Positions 24,328 to 32,876 of a stretch of 64,000 nucleotides of DNA are shown here, piece by piece. Position 1 is the stretch's first letter. Each line of letters begins with the position of its first letter. This DNA comes from Fibrobacterota bacterium (GTDB lineage: Bacteria; Fibrobacterota; Fibrobacteria; UBA11236), in assembly GCA_028287505.1 (NCBI GenBank), contig JAQBPN010000129.1:1-64000 (forward strand). The letters are read 5' to 3'. Under the pieces are notes generated by a model. It searched no databases and was not told where the DNA came from. It saw only the letters and a program-made list of their open reading frames with translations. A program made the position numbers and the translations under genes.

Positions 24328-25248
24328 TCAGACCCCGCGGGGCCGTTTGAACACGAGCAACAGGGGACGCTTGTCGGCCAGGTCGCCCTGGCGGCCGACG
24401 CCCTTGTTGTCCAGCACCACGTAAATGGCCTGTCCATCCATGGCCAATCCCCTGGCCAGACCCATCTTCAGGCCCGCATAGCGGTATTTCGGGTCGTTGC
24501 TGACATGCCCGAAGGTCCAATATTCCCCTTCGGCGTATTCCTTGCCGTTCCATTTGAGCTGGCACAGGGCGTCCGCGTTGGCGGACAGCGCCCACAACTG
24601 GCCTTTGTCTTCGGCGAGGTCGGAAAAGTCCGGCTTGCGCCTGCCGGCCGGCAACGGCACCTTGGACTTGTCCATGATCAGGGCGGTGACCACGGGCTTG
24701 GCGCCCGTCAAATCCGCTTGCAGGAGCCCGCGGGGTTCCCGGGACGCGGCCACCACGAATTTCCGCTTGCCGGCGAAGGCGATGCCCTCGATGCCGGCAT
24801 TCTCCCCGGAGAAGAGGCCCTTTTCCGCGCCCGTCTCCAACATGCCCGGACCTTCCCATTCGGCGTCCCCGTCCGACTCCACTTTCATGATGCGGCAGTT
24901 CCCGTCGCTGGCCAGATAGAGGTTGCCGTTTCCGTCCGAGGCCAGCCCGCGCCAGGACATTTTCAATCCCGCCGTTTCCTTGCCGCGATGGATTTTCACC
25001 TGTTCCTTGAAGACGGCCTTGTCCGCCTGCAATTCGATTTTGAAGATCTCGTCGTCGTGGAAGCTCGAGACCATCAGCAGGTTCTTGCCGTCCCAGGCGA
25101 GACCGGACGGCTGCACCAGAACCGGTCCGTCCAAGGGAAGCGCCTGTTGCAAATCCAGTTTATGTTGCGCCGCGGAAGGCGCGACGGCCAGCAGCGCGAG
25201 CGCTCCCGCCAGGGCGAAATCCGATTTCCATTCCATCCGAATCCTCAT
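24328..25248 (-). CDS. Exported phytase-like (esterase-like) beta-propeller protein
   Basis: 306 residues from the ATG at 25248, chosen for the GGAGGG site 6 bases upstream. A signal peptide (MRIRMEWKSDFALAGALALL, then AVAPSAAQ) is followed by a propeller-like body: QPSGLAWDGKNLLMVSSFHD, RGLASDGNGNLYLASDGNCR, AGIEGIAFAGKRKFVVAASR, DFSDLAEDKGQLWALSANAD, ARGLAMDGQAIYVVLDN. The GIEGIAF segment and strand spacing fit the phytase-like/SdiA-regulated families of secreted hydrolases. A catalytic assignment cannot be made. It is on its own on the minus strand, with the TPR gene ending 147 bases upstream. Confidence 0.75.
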   Translation of the reverse strand: MRIRMEWKSDFALAGALALLAVAPSAAQHKLDLQQALPLDGPVLVQPSGLAWDGKNLLMVSSFHDDEIFKIELQADKAVFKEQVKIHRGKETAGLKMSWRGLASDGNGNLYLASDGNCRIMKVESDGDAEWEGPGMLETGAEKGLFSGENAGIEGIAFAGKRKFVVAASREPRGLLQADLTGAKPVVTALIMDKSKVPLPAGRRKPDFSDLAEDKGQLWALSANADALCQLKWNGKEYAEGEYWTFGHVSNDPKYRYAGLKMGLARGLAMDGQAIYVVLDNKGVGRQGDLADKRPLLLVFKRPRGV

Positions 25249-25395
25249 GTGGCACCCTCCGCCGAATCCCGGCTCCCCATCGCCGCCAATCGTGAATCTA
25301 ATCCTGCCCGCCTGGAAAGAGCATGGGTTTCCCGGGAATGCGGGCGGCCGCCCGGCGATCCGGAACAAAATATTCCGGGAATGGGTCCGGGGATC

Positions 25396-26667
25396 TCAGG
25401 CGGGGGAGTGCTGCGACAGCCACTCCAAAGCCCCCAAAGTCCCATGCCAGGGATCCATCGCCCCGCTCGCATAGGCCTCCGCTTCCTCTTCGCTGCCTTC
25501 GAGGGCGGACGCGGGAATGCGCTTGGACAGCTTTTTCCTCTTGAGCAGGAATCCGGGCACGTGGGGATTGGCCCGGAGGGCCGCCGACAAGGCGGCGTCG
25601 GCCTGGGCTCCCGGTCCCTTGCGTCGGAACATCCACAAGGCATGGGTGAACTTGATCTCCGGTGAGGTATCATCCCCGTAACGGTCCAGCAGCGCGCCCA
25701 GCTCCTCGTCCGCGCCCGATTCCAGCAGACATTGCAGAAGGATATAGCGCACGCCCTGATCGTCCGAGGGGTTGAGCCGCATCAGCTCGCGCAGGTGTTC
25801 CAGGGCTTCGTCCTTTTTGCCGATGTCCCACAGGCATTCCGCCAATCCCAGGCGGGCGCGCATGTAGGGCCGCGTTTCCATGATGTCCCAGAACTTCCCC
25901 GCCGACTTGGAGAAGTGGCCCGGGTCCAAGGCCCGTTTGCCCGCCTCCACGCCCTTGCGGTACAGGGCCAGGGCGGCATCCTTGGACTTGGCATCCTCTT
26001 CCGCCAGGATGACGTAGGCATCCGCGCAATCCGCGCACATATCCAGGGCGCGGTGCGCCAACTCCACTTTGACCACGCCCTCGGAGTTCCAGGCCTCATA
26101 GATGAGGCTCTGGGCTTCGTCCAGGGGATCCAGCGCGGCGGAGGGCGGGATTTCCCCGCTGGCGATCTTGCTGTCCAGGAAAGCATCCAATTCCGCGTCG
26201 GACATGAAATCCTTCCCGCCGAAAATCTGGGTTAGGCTGGCCATGACCTTTTCCAGGCCCACCTTTTCATCCTTTGAAGCGGGCACGTCCTCCAGGGGCT
26301 CTGCGCTTGCGCCGGCATCGGCCAGATCGCCCAGGCCCGCCAAGTCCGCAATCAGGGACGCCGGCGTGAAATCGTCTTCGTCCCGTTCCACCGGGGTCGG
26401 CTTGGGTTTGGGCCGGATCGGCTTGACGGGAATGCTTTTGGCGGATTTCACGGCTTTGCCGGCCTTGGCCGGCTTTGCGGACTTGGAGGCCTTCGCGGCT
26501 TTGCCCGGCTTGGATGCTTTGGAGGGAGAGGAAGACTTGCCCGGCTTGGAAGGAGCGGTCCTTCCGCCTTTGGCGGACTTGCCTGCTGCGGACTTGGCCG
26601 CGCCGGCTTTGGCGGAACCGCCCTTGGCGGCCGCACCCTTCTTCTTGCTGGGTTCCTTTTTCTTCAT
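25396..26667 (-). CDS. TPR-like protein with histone-H1-like Lys/Ala/Pro N-terminal tail
   Basis: 423 residues. Residues 1-90 are almost only Lys, Ala, Ser, Gly and Pro, with repeated KPGK/AKAGK units, and resemble the tails of histone-H1-like bacterial proteins. An acidic linker (about 92-135) follows, then a helical domain with TPR-like pairs: LIYEAWNSEGVVKVELAHRA, DAYVILAEEDAKSKDAALAL, RARLGLAECLWDIGKKDEAL and FTHALWMFRRKGPGAQADAA. The C-terminal half resembles the ST7/SEC-C-associated TPR proteins found in several phyla. The tail could bind nucleic acid or acidic surfaces; this is inference. It is monocistronic. Confidence 0.8.
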   Translation of the reverse strand: MKKKEPSKKKGAAAKGGSAKAGAAKSAAGKSAKGGRTAPSKPGKSSSPSKASKPGKAAKASKSAKPAKAGKAVKSAKSIPVKPIRPKPKPTPVERDEDDFTPASLIADLAGLGDLADAGASAEPLEDVPASKDEKVGLEKVMASLTQIFGGKDFMSDAELDAFLDSKIASGEIPPSAALDPLDEAQSLIYEAWNSEGVVKVELAHRALDMCADCADAYVILAEEDAKSKDAALALYRKGVEAGKRALDPGHFSKSAGKFWDIMETRPYMRARLGLAECLWDIGKKDEALEHLRELMRLNPSDDQGVRYILLQCLLESGADEELGALLDRYGDDTSPEIKFTHALWMFRRKGPGAQADAALSAALRANPHVPGFLLKRKKLSKRIPASALEGSEEEAEAYASGAMDPWHGTLGALEWLSQHSPA

Positions 26668-26799
26668 GGTCTCCCGTGGACGATCCGATTGGGAAATGGC
26701 CGGGACTCCTGCGGAGCCTGTGACGAAAATATTAGTAATCCGGGTGGACGCAAGCGATGGATGCGCCCGGGATTCCTCCGGAAAACCGTTGCCGGAATT

Positions 26800-27957
26800 T
26801 CAGACCGGCTTGGGAGCCTTTCCAGGGCCGGGAGGGGGCGAATCCGGAGCCGCTTCCGCCGCCCCTTCCCCATCGGGATTTCCGTCCCGGCGGAGCCGGA
26901 CCACGCGGGTGGGCATGGCGAAGCGGATTCCGGCCTTGGCGAACTCCTCCTGAAGACCCAGGTTGGTCTCGTGTTGGATATCCATATATCTCCCGAAATC
27001 CGGGGTCTCGACAACATAGGACGTTTCGAACCGGAGCCCCACGTCCGCGAACTGCTTGAAGTGGCAGCGCTCGAAGGTCACGTCCGAAAAACGCGCGAAC
27101 TGGCCCTTGATCAGTTCCGGGATCGCGCGCAGGGTTTCCGGCGGCGTGGCATATTCCACATCCAGGCCGAAAACCACCCGGCGGCGATGCATGCGCTTGA
27201 AATTCTGCACCCGCGAATCCGTCAGGAACTTGTTGGAGACGATGATTTGCTCCCCGTCCCCGCTGCGCAGGCGCGTGGTCTTGAGGCCGATGTGCTCCAC
27301 TTCTCCCTGGTAATTGTCCACCTTGATCACGTGTCCCACTTCGAAAGGCTGATCGAAGAAGATGACGAAATAGGCGAACAGATCGCCCAGGATGGTCTGG
27401 GCGGCCAAGGCGATGGCTATGCCGGTGATGCCCAGCCCGGCCACGAAGGCGGAAACCTTGATGCCCAGGTTGTCCAGCAGGAGGATGAAGCCCAGCACCC
27501 ACACCACGATCTTGACCATGGTGATGATGCCGTTGAGATTCTTCTCCCTGGCCGCCGTCTGATCGGAGCCTTGACGTTGGAGGTAGGCCCGGATGGAGTG
27601 GTTCACCACGGCCATCGCCACGCGGATCATCAGCAAAGTCAGGATCACCGTCACCAGGCTGCGCAGGCCGTCCTGGACGGAGGCCTTCATGCTGAAGTCC
27701 CGTACGCCCAGATAGACGATGAGCACGTATAGGGCGGGGATCACGTCCCGCTCCAGCACGGAAACGAGCAGGTCGTCCCAGGTGGTGGCCGTGGCCGCGA
27801 AAATCCTGCGCAGGCGGCGGATGATGAAAACCTGGAACAGCCGCACCAGCATCAGGCCGATCAGGATACCCGCCAGGGTCGTTAGGATTTCGCGCGCGGT
27901 ATTGCCCAGGATGCGGTAATCCAGGAAGGCGGAGGTTGTTTCTGCTATTTCGTGCAT
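26800..27957 (-). CDS. MscS-family small-conductance mechanosensitive channel
   Basis: 385 residues. Four membrane helices in the first 200 residues (ILTTLAGILIGLMLVRLFQV; IPALYVLIVYLG; SLVTVILTLLMIRVAMAVVN; IITMVKIVVWVLGFILLLDN) precede the pore helix LGIKVSAFVAGLGITGIAIA LA and the family-typical QTILGDLFAYFVIFFDQPFE. The beta domain follows (IKVDNYQGEVEHIGLKTTRL, IIVSNKFLTDSRVQNF), then the alpha/beta cap. The C-terminal tail is Pro-rich. It protects against osmotic downshock by opening under tension. It has a longer N-terminus than E. coli MscS. Its upstream gap contains repeat element copy 3. Confidence 0.92.
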   Translation of the reverse strand: MHEIAETTSAFLDYRILGNTAREILTTLAGILIGLMLVRLFQVFIIRRLRRIFAATATTWDDLLVSVLERDVIPALYVLIVYLGVRDFSMKASVQDGLRSLVTVILTLLMIRVAMAVVNHSIRAYLQRQGSDQTAAREKNLNGIITMVKIVVWVLGFILLLDNLGIKVSAFVAGLGITGIAIALAAQTILGDLFAYFVIFFDQPFEVGHVIKVDNYQGEVEHIGLKTTRLRSGDGEQIIVSNKFLTDSRVQNFKRMHRRRVVFGLDVEYATPPETLRAIPELIKGQFARFSDVTFERCHFKQFADVGLRFETSYVVETPDFGRYMDIQHETNLGLQEEFAKAGIRFAMPTRVVRLRRDGNPDGEGAAEAAPDSPPPGPGKAPKPV

Positions 27958-28021
27958 GACTAATGCGAAGAGTGTTCTTTCTGGCTTGGGAGGAAATTTA
28001 GTAATGCAGTGGTGATAGCGG

Positions 28022-28136
28022 CGTTTCGTCGGGCGACCCGGCGCTACGCGCCTGGGCGTCGGGCGTCGGGCGTAAAGAAAAACCGGGAGACTGTTCGAGT
28101 CTTTTTCCCGGTTTTTTCTTCACGCCCGACGAAACG
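28022..28136. repeat. CGTCGGG-heptad inverted repeat element, copy 3
   Basis: 115 bases bounded by CGTTTCGTCGGGCG and CGCCCGACGAAACG, the same ends as copy 2. The left arm has GCGTCGGGCGTCGGGCGTAAAG. The core is a second hairpin, AAAAACCGGGAGACTGTTCG paired with GAGTCTTTTTCCCGGTTTTT, so this copy looks like a terminator stem nested in the outer repeat. It lies between the start of the mscS gene and the end of the phosphoesterase fusion, both on the minus strand. Confidence 0.88.
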
Positions 28137-28157
28137 ATCCGGACAGACTCTGCCGAT

Positions 28158-30605
28158 TCAGGTCGCGGTTCGCCGCCCGGACAGTTCTTCGCTTTTCCCG
28201 AGCGCCGGAACCTCTTGGGACGTCAGCGGCTCTTTCGTGGGCAGGCTGATTTCGGCCACGATGGGCAAGTGGTCCGACGCCAGGCGGGTCAGATGGGTGC
28301 GCGGCACTTCCACTTTCAGTGTCTTGAATTCGCCGCTGCAGAAAATATGGTCGATGCGGCTGACCGGATACCGGCCGGGAAAGGTGTTGCGCAGCTTATG
28401 GCCTTCCGCGTTTTCCTGGGCTTCGTGGAGGCGCGCGGTCAGGGTCCGGTATACGGTGGAGGACGGGAAGGCGTTGAAATCCCCGCACAGGATCACGGGG
28501 CCGCCGCAGGATTCGCTTTGCAGCCAATCCGGACCGATCAGGGATTCCGCCTGGCGTTGGCGCTCCAGGGAGAACAGGCCCAGATGCGTGTTGAGGAAAT
28601 GCAGTTCGGTGCCGTGGAAATCCAGCTTCACCCAGATGGCCCCGCGGGTTTCGACGGCGCGGCCGGGCAGGGTGGGCAGGCGACCCGCCTTGGTGAGCTT
28701 CATGGGATGCACGCTCAGGATGGCGTTTCCATACTCGTCCTGGAGCACGTTGAGTTCGGCGGGAAAGTGGAAATCCTCCCTGAGCTGGGCGGCTATGGCG
28801 CGCACCTGGTCCCCGCGCTTGGTTCCGTAACATTCCTGCAAGGCGATGATGTCCGGTTCGTACTGGGCGATCACGCGCGCAATGCGGGACGTGGAGGTCT
28901 TGCCGTCCATGCCGCCGCAGCCGTGGATATTGTAGGTCATCACGCGCAGGGTCCGCTCCTCGACGCGTTTCCGCCGCGGATAGGTCCGCACGGTGGAAGG
29001 CGTTCCGCGCAGGTGCAGGGCGGCATCGCGGATATGGCTGTAACGCAGGTAGCTTCCGTGCCGCGGCAGAGGCGCGTTGACCGGGAACAGGCCGAAAGCA
29101 TGGGTCTCCTCGTAGCCGGGGCCCCCGTGGGCGCCGTTCTCCCAGACGAAGCTGACGGGCCTCCCGTGCGGGCGCCAGCCCGCTATCACGAAGTCGCCCG
29201 AATGGGGATGGTGGCAGGAGAGCATCAGGTCGCGGCCGCATTCCTCGGGAAAAGGATGCATGGGCCCCAGCACGCGCGCGGCGTCGCGGGGCAATTCGAA
29301 ATGGCCTTCCGGGGTCACCACCCGGGCCTTGCCCGGACCGTCCGCGAACATGACCATGGGTATGTTGGCCTTGTCCACCAGGCGGCGCGCAATGCCGTCG
29401 CGGCTGCCCGGCTCCGGGGCTTCCGGGAGATAGATGTGTCCGTACGGGCCCACGGCGATGACCACGGGCGATCCGGGCTGCACCGGGACCTCCGCGGTCA
29501 CCTTGGTTCCCGCCCGCCGCATCAGGTAGCCTTCCAGGCGGTTTACGTTATGATGTTCGCTGCGCACCATGCGCGGCGCGCGGCGCATGGCCGTGGGAGA
29601 GGCCACCGGCGCGCCCAGCACTTCGGAGATGGCGTCCTCCAGGGGACGGTGGTTCTCCTTGGCGTAGGGGATGACGGATTCCTGGCCGTGATCGGAGTAG
29701 ATCCACACATCGTAATCGCGCCGGAAGGATCGATGGGCCGCCTTCCAGATGCGTTCGATGCAATTGTCGATGCCGAGCAGGGAAAAGTGGGCGAACTTGG
29801 ACGAAGGGCCGCGCCGGTGCGACTGCTCGTCATAGCCTACGAAATTGACGTGCACCATGGGCAGCCCGCGGGCCACGTCCATGGAAGCCTGCACCGCGTT
29901 CAGCTCGCGCAGGCCCACCACCACGAACACCCGCGAAAAGACGAAAAGCAGTTCCTGGCGCACTTCTCCGCGGGAGATGGCGCCGCGGATGGAATCGTAG
30001 ATGGCCACGAGCATTTCCAGGACCAGGAGGGCGCCCAGCCGCACCACGCTGTAGAAATTCCACAACAGCACGGCCAATATCCCCAAAGGGTTGGCGTTCT
30101 TGAGGAGATCCGCCGCGCCCAGGCCGGACGCGCACCAGTGGGGCTCATCCGCCCCGCCGGAATACATATTGCCGTGGGAGCTGCCGCCTTCCAACAACCC
30201 TTCCCCCAGGCCGCTGAGGCTCGTCTCCATGCGCGAGGCGCATTCCGGAAGGATCAATTTCATGTACCTGCCGCTGTCCCGCTCCTTGTAGGCGAACGCG
30301 GGAATGGCTCCCTTGACCCCGTAGAATAGCTCGGCCTGCGCGGCCGCCGTAGTGGAGGGGATGCCGGAATACACATCGTGGAGATGGTAGGCTTCCCGTT
30401 TCATGAGCTTGCGGAGGAACGGCATGCGTCCCCGCTTGATGGCTTTCTCCAGCTGGGATTTGGCGAGCCCGTCGACCTGGATCAAGACCAGACCGCGCTT
30501 GTGGTCGGCTTGGACCTTGGGCAGACGCAACAGCCGGAGCGACCATTCGCTGCGGCTGAGCCAGCGCCGGATCTGCCTGACCCTGGATTCCAGGACATGT
30601 ATCAA
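28158..30605 (-). CDS. Fusion of an alkaline-phosphatase-superfamily domain and an EEP (DNase I-like) domain
   Basis: 815 residues from the TTG at 30605, chosen because GGAGGG lies about 11 bases ahead and the TTG overlaps the stop of the upstream glycosyltransferase by four bases (TTGA). Residues about 30-560 belong to the alkaline phosphatase/nucleotide pyrophosphatase superfamily: VLIQVDGLAKSQ (first metal Asp), GIPSTTAAAQAELFYG (nucleophile Thr/Ser), VNFVGYDEQSHRRG, YDVWIYSDHGQES and ENGAHGG. Two hydrophobic segments lie near 200-260. Residues about 575-800 are an endonuclease/exonuclease/phosphatase domain: RVMTYNIHGC, IIALQECYG, FLNTHLGLFS, ILCGDFNAF, RIDHIFCS and LASDHLPIV, all key residues present. 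Both domains cleave phosphoesters. Coupling to a GT4 glycosyltransferase points to a lipid or glycan substrate. Confidence 0.88.
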   Translation of the reverse strand: MIHVLESRVRQIRRWLSRSEWSLRLLRLPKVQADHKRGLVLIQVDGLAKSQLEKAIKRGRMPFLRKLMKREAYHLHDVYSGIPSTTAAAQAELFYGVKGAIPAFAYKERDSGRYMKLILPECASRMETSLSGLGEGLLEGGSSHGNMYSGGADEPHWCASGLGAADLLKNANPLGILAVLLWNFYSVVRLGALLVLEMLVAIYDSIRGAISRGEVRQELLFVFSRVFVVVGLRELNAVQASMDVARGLPMVHVNFVGYDEQSHRRGPSSKFAHFSLLGIDNCIERIWKAAHRSFRRDYDVWIYSDHGQESVIPYAKENHRPLEDAISEVLGAPVASPTAMRRAPRMVRSEHHNVNRLEGYLMRRAGTKVTAEVPVQPGSPVVIAVGPYGHIYLPEAPEPGSRDGIARRLVDKANIPMVMFADGPGKARVVTPEGHFELPRDAARVLGPMHPFPEECGRDLMLSCHHPHSGDFVIAGWRPHGRPVSFVWENGAHGGPGYEETHAFGLFPVNAPLPRHGSYLRYSHIRDAALHLRGTPSTVRTYPRRKRVEERTLRVMTYNIHGCGGMDGKTSTSRIARVIAQYEPDIIALQECYGTKRGDQVRAIAAQLREDFHFPAELNVLQDEYGNAILSVHPMKLTKAGRLPTLPGRAVETRGAIWVKLDFHGTELHFLNTHLGLFSLERQRQAESLIGPDWLQSESCGGPVILCGDFNAFPSSTVYRTLTARLHEAQENAEGHKLRNTFPGRYPVSRIDHIFCSGEFKTLKVEVPRTHLTRLASDHLPIVAEISLPTKEPLTSQEVPALGKSEELSGRRTAT

Positions 30606-31891
30606 GCGGGCCTGCCCTCCATCGCTTCCGCGCCCACCAAAGCGGTGCCGGCGGCGTGGGCGATGGTGCCCAGGAGTTTCCACTCCATGGCGATGCGGCG
30701 CATGGCGGACTGCCAGGAAGTCTCTTCGGGTACGTCCCAGGCGGCCTTTTTCTTGATCACGGAACCGTAGACGGAGAGCAGTTTATCCGCGGAGATGCCG
30801 ATGGACATGCCCCGCGCGGTCTTGCGGGCGTTCTTGGAGAGGGTCTTGCGGCCGGATTCCGGCATGTCCGCGATCCAGGCTAGAGCGGCGCAGAACAGAT
30901 CCCGGTCCTCCACCGCCAGCTTGCGGCCGTTGGAGCCGTCCTGCACCACTTCGCGCACGCCGCTGGCGTCCACGGCCACCACGGGAGCGCCCGCGGCCAT
31001 GGCCTCCACCATCACCATGCCCTGCGTCTCGCTTTGGGACGCGAATGCGAACACGTCCATGGAGGCATAGGCATTCACCAGGTCCCGGCCCTTGAGAACA
31101 CCCGCGAAGGCCACCCGATCGAGCACGCCCTCCGCGCCGAAATGCGCTTTCATCTCTTCTTCCAGCGGCCCCGTCCCCGCCACCAGGAACCAGGCCTCCG
31201 GCCGTACGCGCAGGAATGCCGCCACCGAGCGCGTCAGGAACATCAGGTTCTTTTCCGGGGCCAGGCGGCCGATATGGCCCACCACGAAGGCGCCGTCCGG
31301 GATGCCGCGCGTCTGCCGGAACCGTTTGCCCGATCGGCGGCCGAAACGCTCGATGTCCACTCCCGTGGGGATGACGGTGATGGGCGTCGTGACTCCGCGC
31401 TGCTGAAGCAGCGCCGCCACCGATTGGCTCGGGGCGATCACGTGGTCGCACAGGTTGGCGTAGCCGGTGGACAGATCGATCACGAAGCGCTTGAGCGTGT
31501 CCGATTCGTTGGAAACGTAATGGGTGTATTCCTCGTACAGGGTATGATGGGTGAAGACCAGGGGCAGGCCGCGCCCGGAGGCCACCCGCAAGGCGGTATC
31601 GCCCAGGAGAAAGGGATGATGGGCGTGGATGATGTCCGGCTGGAAACGATCCAAGGGCTCGGTGAGCAGTCCGGGAACCGGAAGCCGCACGGAAAAATCG
31701 CTTCCGTTGAAGCGCTGGATGGCGGGCACACGTACCACATCGGTTTCCGTAGCGGGCATACCCGGAAACTCCGGAGCCACTACCATCACGTTGTGGTCCA
31801 AGCCGCGCAAAACGGCGCTGAAGCTTTCCACGGAACGTGCCACCCCTCCCACGTGGGGAAGGTAGGTGTTCGTCATCATTACTATGCGCAT
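30602..31891 (-). CDS. Glycosyltransferase family 4
   Basis: 429 residues, GT-B fold, no signal peptide. N-terminal acceptor domain MRIVMMTNTYLPHVGGVARS and HAHHPFLLGDTALR with LVFTHHTLYEEYTHYV; C-terminal donor domain PTGVDIERFGRR, GHIGRLAPEKNLMFLTRSVA, FLVAGTGPLEEEMK, and nucleotide-sugar loop FASQSETQGMVMVEAMAAGA. It resembles glucosyl/mannosyl transferases that build glycolipids such as diacylglycerol glycosides, using a nucleotide sugar. The following phosphoesterase fusion is translationally coupled to it (TTGA overlap), so the two probably act on the same lipid-sugar pathway. The last 80 residues are an extra tail with AMRRIAMEWKLLGTI. Confidence 0.9.
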   Translation of the reverse strand: MRIVMMTNTYLPHVGGVARSVESFSAVLRGLDHNVMVVAPEFPGMPATETDVVRVPAIQRFNGSDFSVRLPVPGLLTEPLDRFQPDIIHAHHPFLLGDTALRVASGRGLPLVFTHHTLYEEYTHYVSNESDTLKRFVIDLSTGYANLCDHVIAPSQSVAALLQQRGVTTPITVIPTGVDIERFGRRSGKRFRQTRGIPDGAFVVGHIGRLAPEKNLMFLTRSVAAFLRVRPEAWFLVAGTGPLEEEMKAHFGAEGVLDRVAFAGVLKGRDLVNAYASMDVFAFASQSETQGMVMVEAMAAGAPVVAVDASGVREVVQDGSNGRKLAVEDRDLFCAALAWIADMPESGRKTLSKNARKTARGMSIGISADKLLSVYGSVIKKKAAWDVPEETSWQSAMRRIAMEWKLLGTIAHAAGTALVGAEAMEGRPA

Positions 31892-32021
31892 CGTTTCGGG
31901 GACCCCTGGGAACGCGGAAACCGCAGGGCCAGGAAGGCCCGCTTCCTACCAAAATAAACGCTTTTCGTTCCGGACCAAGATATACTGTAATTCCTTTCGT
32001 CGATCCCCCGGGACTGGACTG

Positions 32022-32056
32022 AAAAGACCCCATGTTGGGTTCTTTTCTATATTTTT
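32022..32056. promoter_or_regulatory. Stem-loop with T-run upstream of terC
   Basis: AAAAGACCCC and GGGTTCTTTT pair at 9 of 10 positions around ATGTT, followed by CTATATTTTT. In the plus direction it is terminator-like yet lies about 110 bases before terC with no plus-strand gene ahead. It may be an attenuator of terC, or a terminator of an unseen small RNA. Confidence 0.45.
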
Positions 32057-32162
32057 GAGGCTATTCCGGAGGATATTCCGCCGGATATGGGCGCCGCGGG
32101 GCCAGGCCACGGGGCGTGGGCCGCCGTAAATCGGCAGCGCCCGGTCTTTTAAGGGAGCGGAT

Positions 32163-32876
32163 TTGGACAGCCTCAGCACCGGTTCCATCAGCGGCGGCGG
32201 ATTTCTCCTCAGCTCGCTCAGCATCATCCTCATCAACATCGTGCTTTCCGGCGACAACTCCGTGGTCATCGCCATGGCCGTGCATTCGCTTCCCAAGGAC
32301 AAACGCTTCAAAGGCATCTTCATCGGCACCCTGGGCGCCGTCCTGATGCGCATCGGTTTCACCTGGTTCGCCTCCCATCTGCTGGAAACGCCCTTTCTCA
32401 AATTGGTGGGAGGCCTTCTCATCCTCTGGATCGCGGTGAAGCTGCTGCTGGAAGATACGGGAGTGAGCGCCCAGGAAAAGAAGGCGGTCACCGTCTGGCA
32501 CGCCGTGTGGATGATCCTGGTGGCGGATCTCACCATGTCCCTGGACAATGTGCTGGCCGTGGCCGGCGTCTCCCATGGCAATATGACTCAGCTCTGGCTG
32601 TCCCTGGGGCTCAGCATCCCCCTGGTCATTTTCGCCAGCACCCTGTTGTCGAAGCTGATGGACAAATATCCCATCATCCTCATCCTGGGAGCGGCCCTGC
32701 TGGGCAAGGTGGGCGGGGAAATGATCATCACCGATCCCGGCATCGTCGCCTGGTTCAGCTTGAGCTCCGTGCCCCTGAAATACGCCGTCGAAACGCTCTG
32801 TACCGCCGGCGTGCTTCTGATCGCCTTCTGGCTCAAGCGGCGCGCCGCCAGAGCGGAAGAGCCCTCCGGCGCATGA
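32163..32876 (+). CDS. TerC/Alx-family integral membrane protein
   Basis: 237 residues from the TTG at 32163, which has GGGAG 8 bases ahead. Seven membrane helices with the family signatures IVLSGDNSVVIAMAVHSLP (the paired Asp/Asn motif) in helix 2 and LVADLTMSLDNVLAVAGVSHG in the second half. TerC, Alx and YkoY proteins handle Mn2+ export or metal loading of exported proteins, with tellurite resistance as the historic name. The short form here is closest to YjbE/YkoY types. The gene runs into the DNA glycosylase gene with an ATGA overlap. The 271 bases before it contain a stem-loop but no recognisable yybP-ykoY riboswitch. Confidence 0.9.
   Translation: MDSLSTGSISGGGFLLSSLSIILINIVLSGDNSVVIAMAVHSLPKDKRFKGIFIGTLGAVLMRIGFTWFASHLLETPFLKLVGGLLILWIAVKLLLEDTGVSAQEKKAVTVWHAVWMILVADLTMSLDNVLAVAGVSHGNMTQLWLSLGLSIPLVIFASTLLSKLMDKYPIILILGAALLGKVGGEMIITDPGIVAWFSLSSVPLKYAVETLCTAGVLLIAFWLKRRAARAEEPSGA

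Noticed and set aside
28085-28120. tRNA-like GTTCGAGTC segment
   Set aside because: The surrounding bases cannot form a cloverleaf; it lies within the repeat core hairpin.
28022-28136. Repeat copy 3 as a simple terminator of the mscS gene's neighbour
   Set aside because: The nested hairpin looks terminator-like, but mscS starts (not ends) here and the outer heptad ends match copy 2 exactly, so a dispersed element is the better reading.
28215-30329. 704-codon open frame antisense to the phosphoesterase fusion
   Set aside because: No homologous segment, and the opposite strand holds two complete enzymatic domains.
31892-32162. A yybP-ykoY manganese riboswitch before terC
   Set aside because: The conserved GGGGAGUAG-like and GCAAGACC-type blocks are not visible in the plus-strand leader; only a hairpin and a GC-rich stretch are seen.
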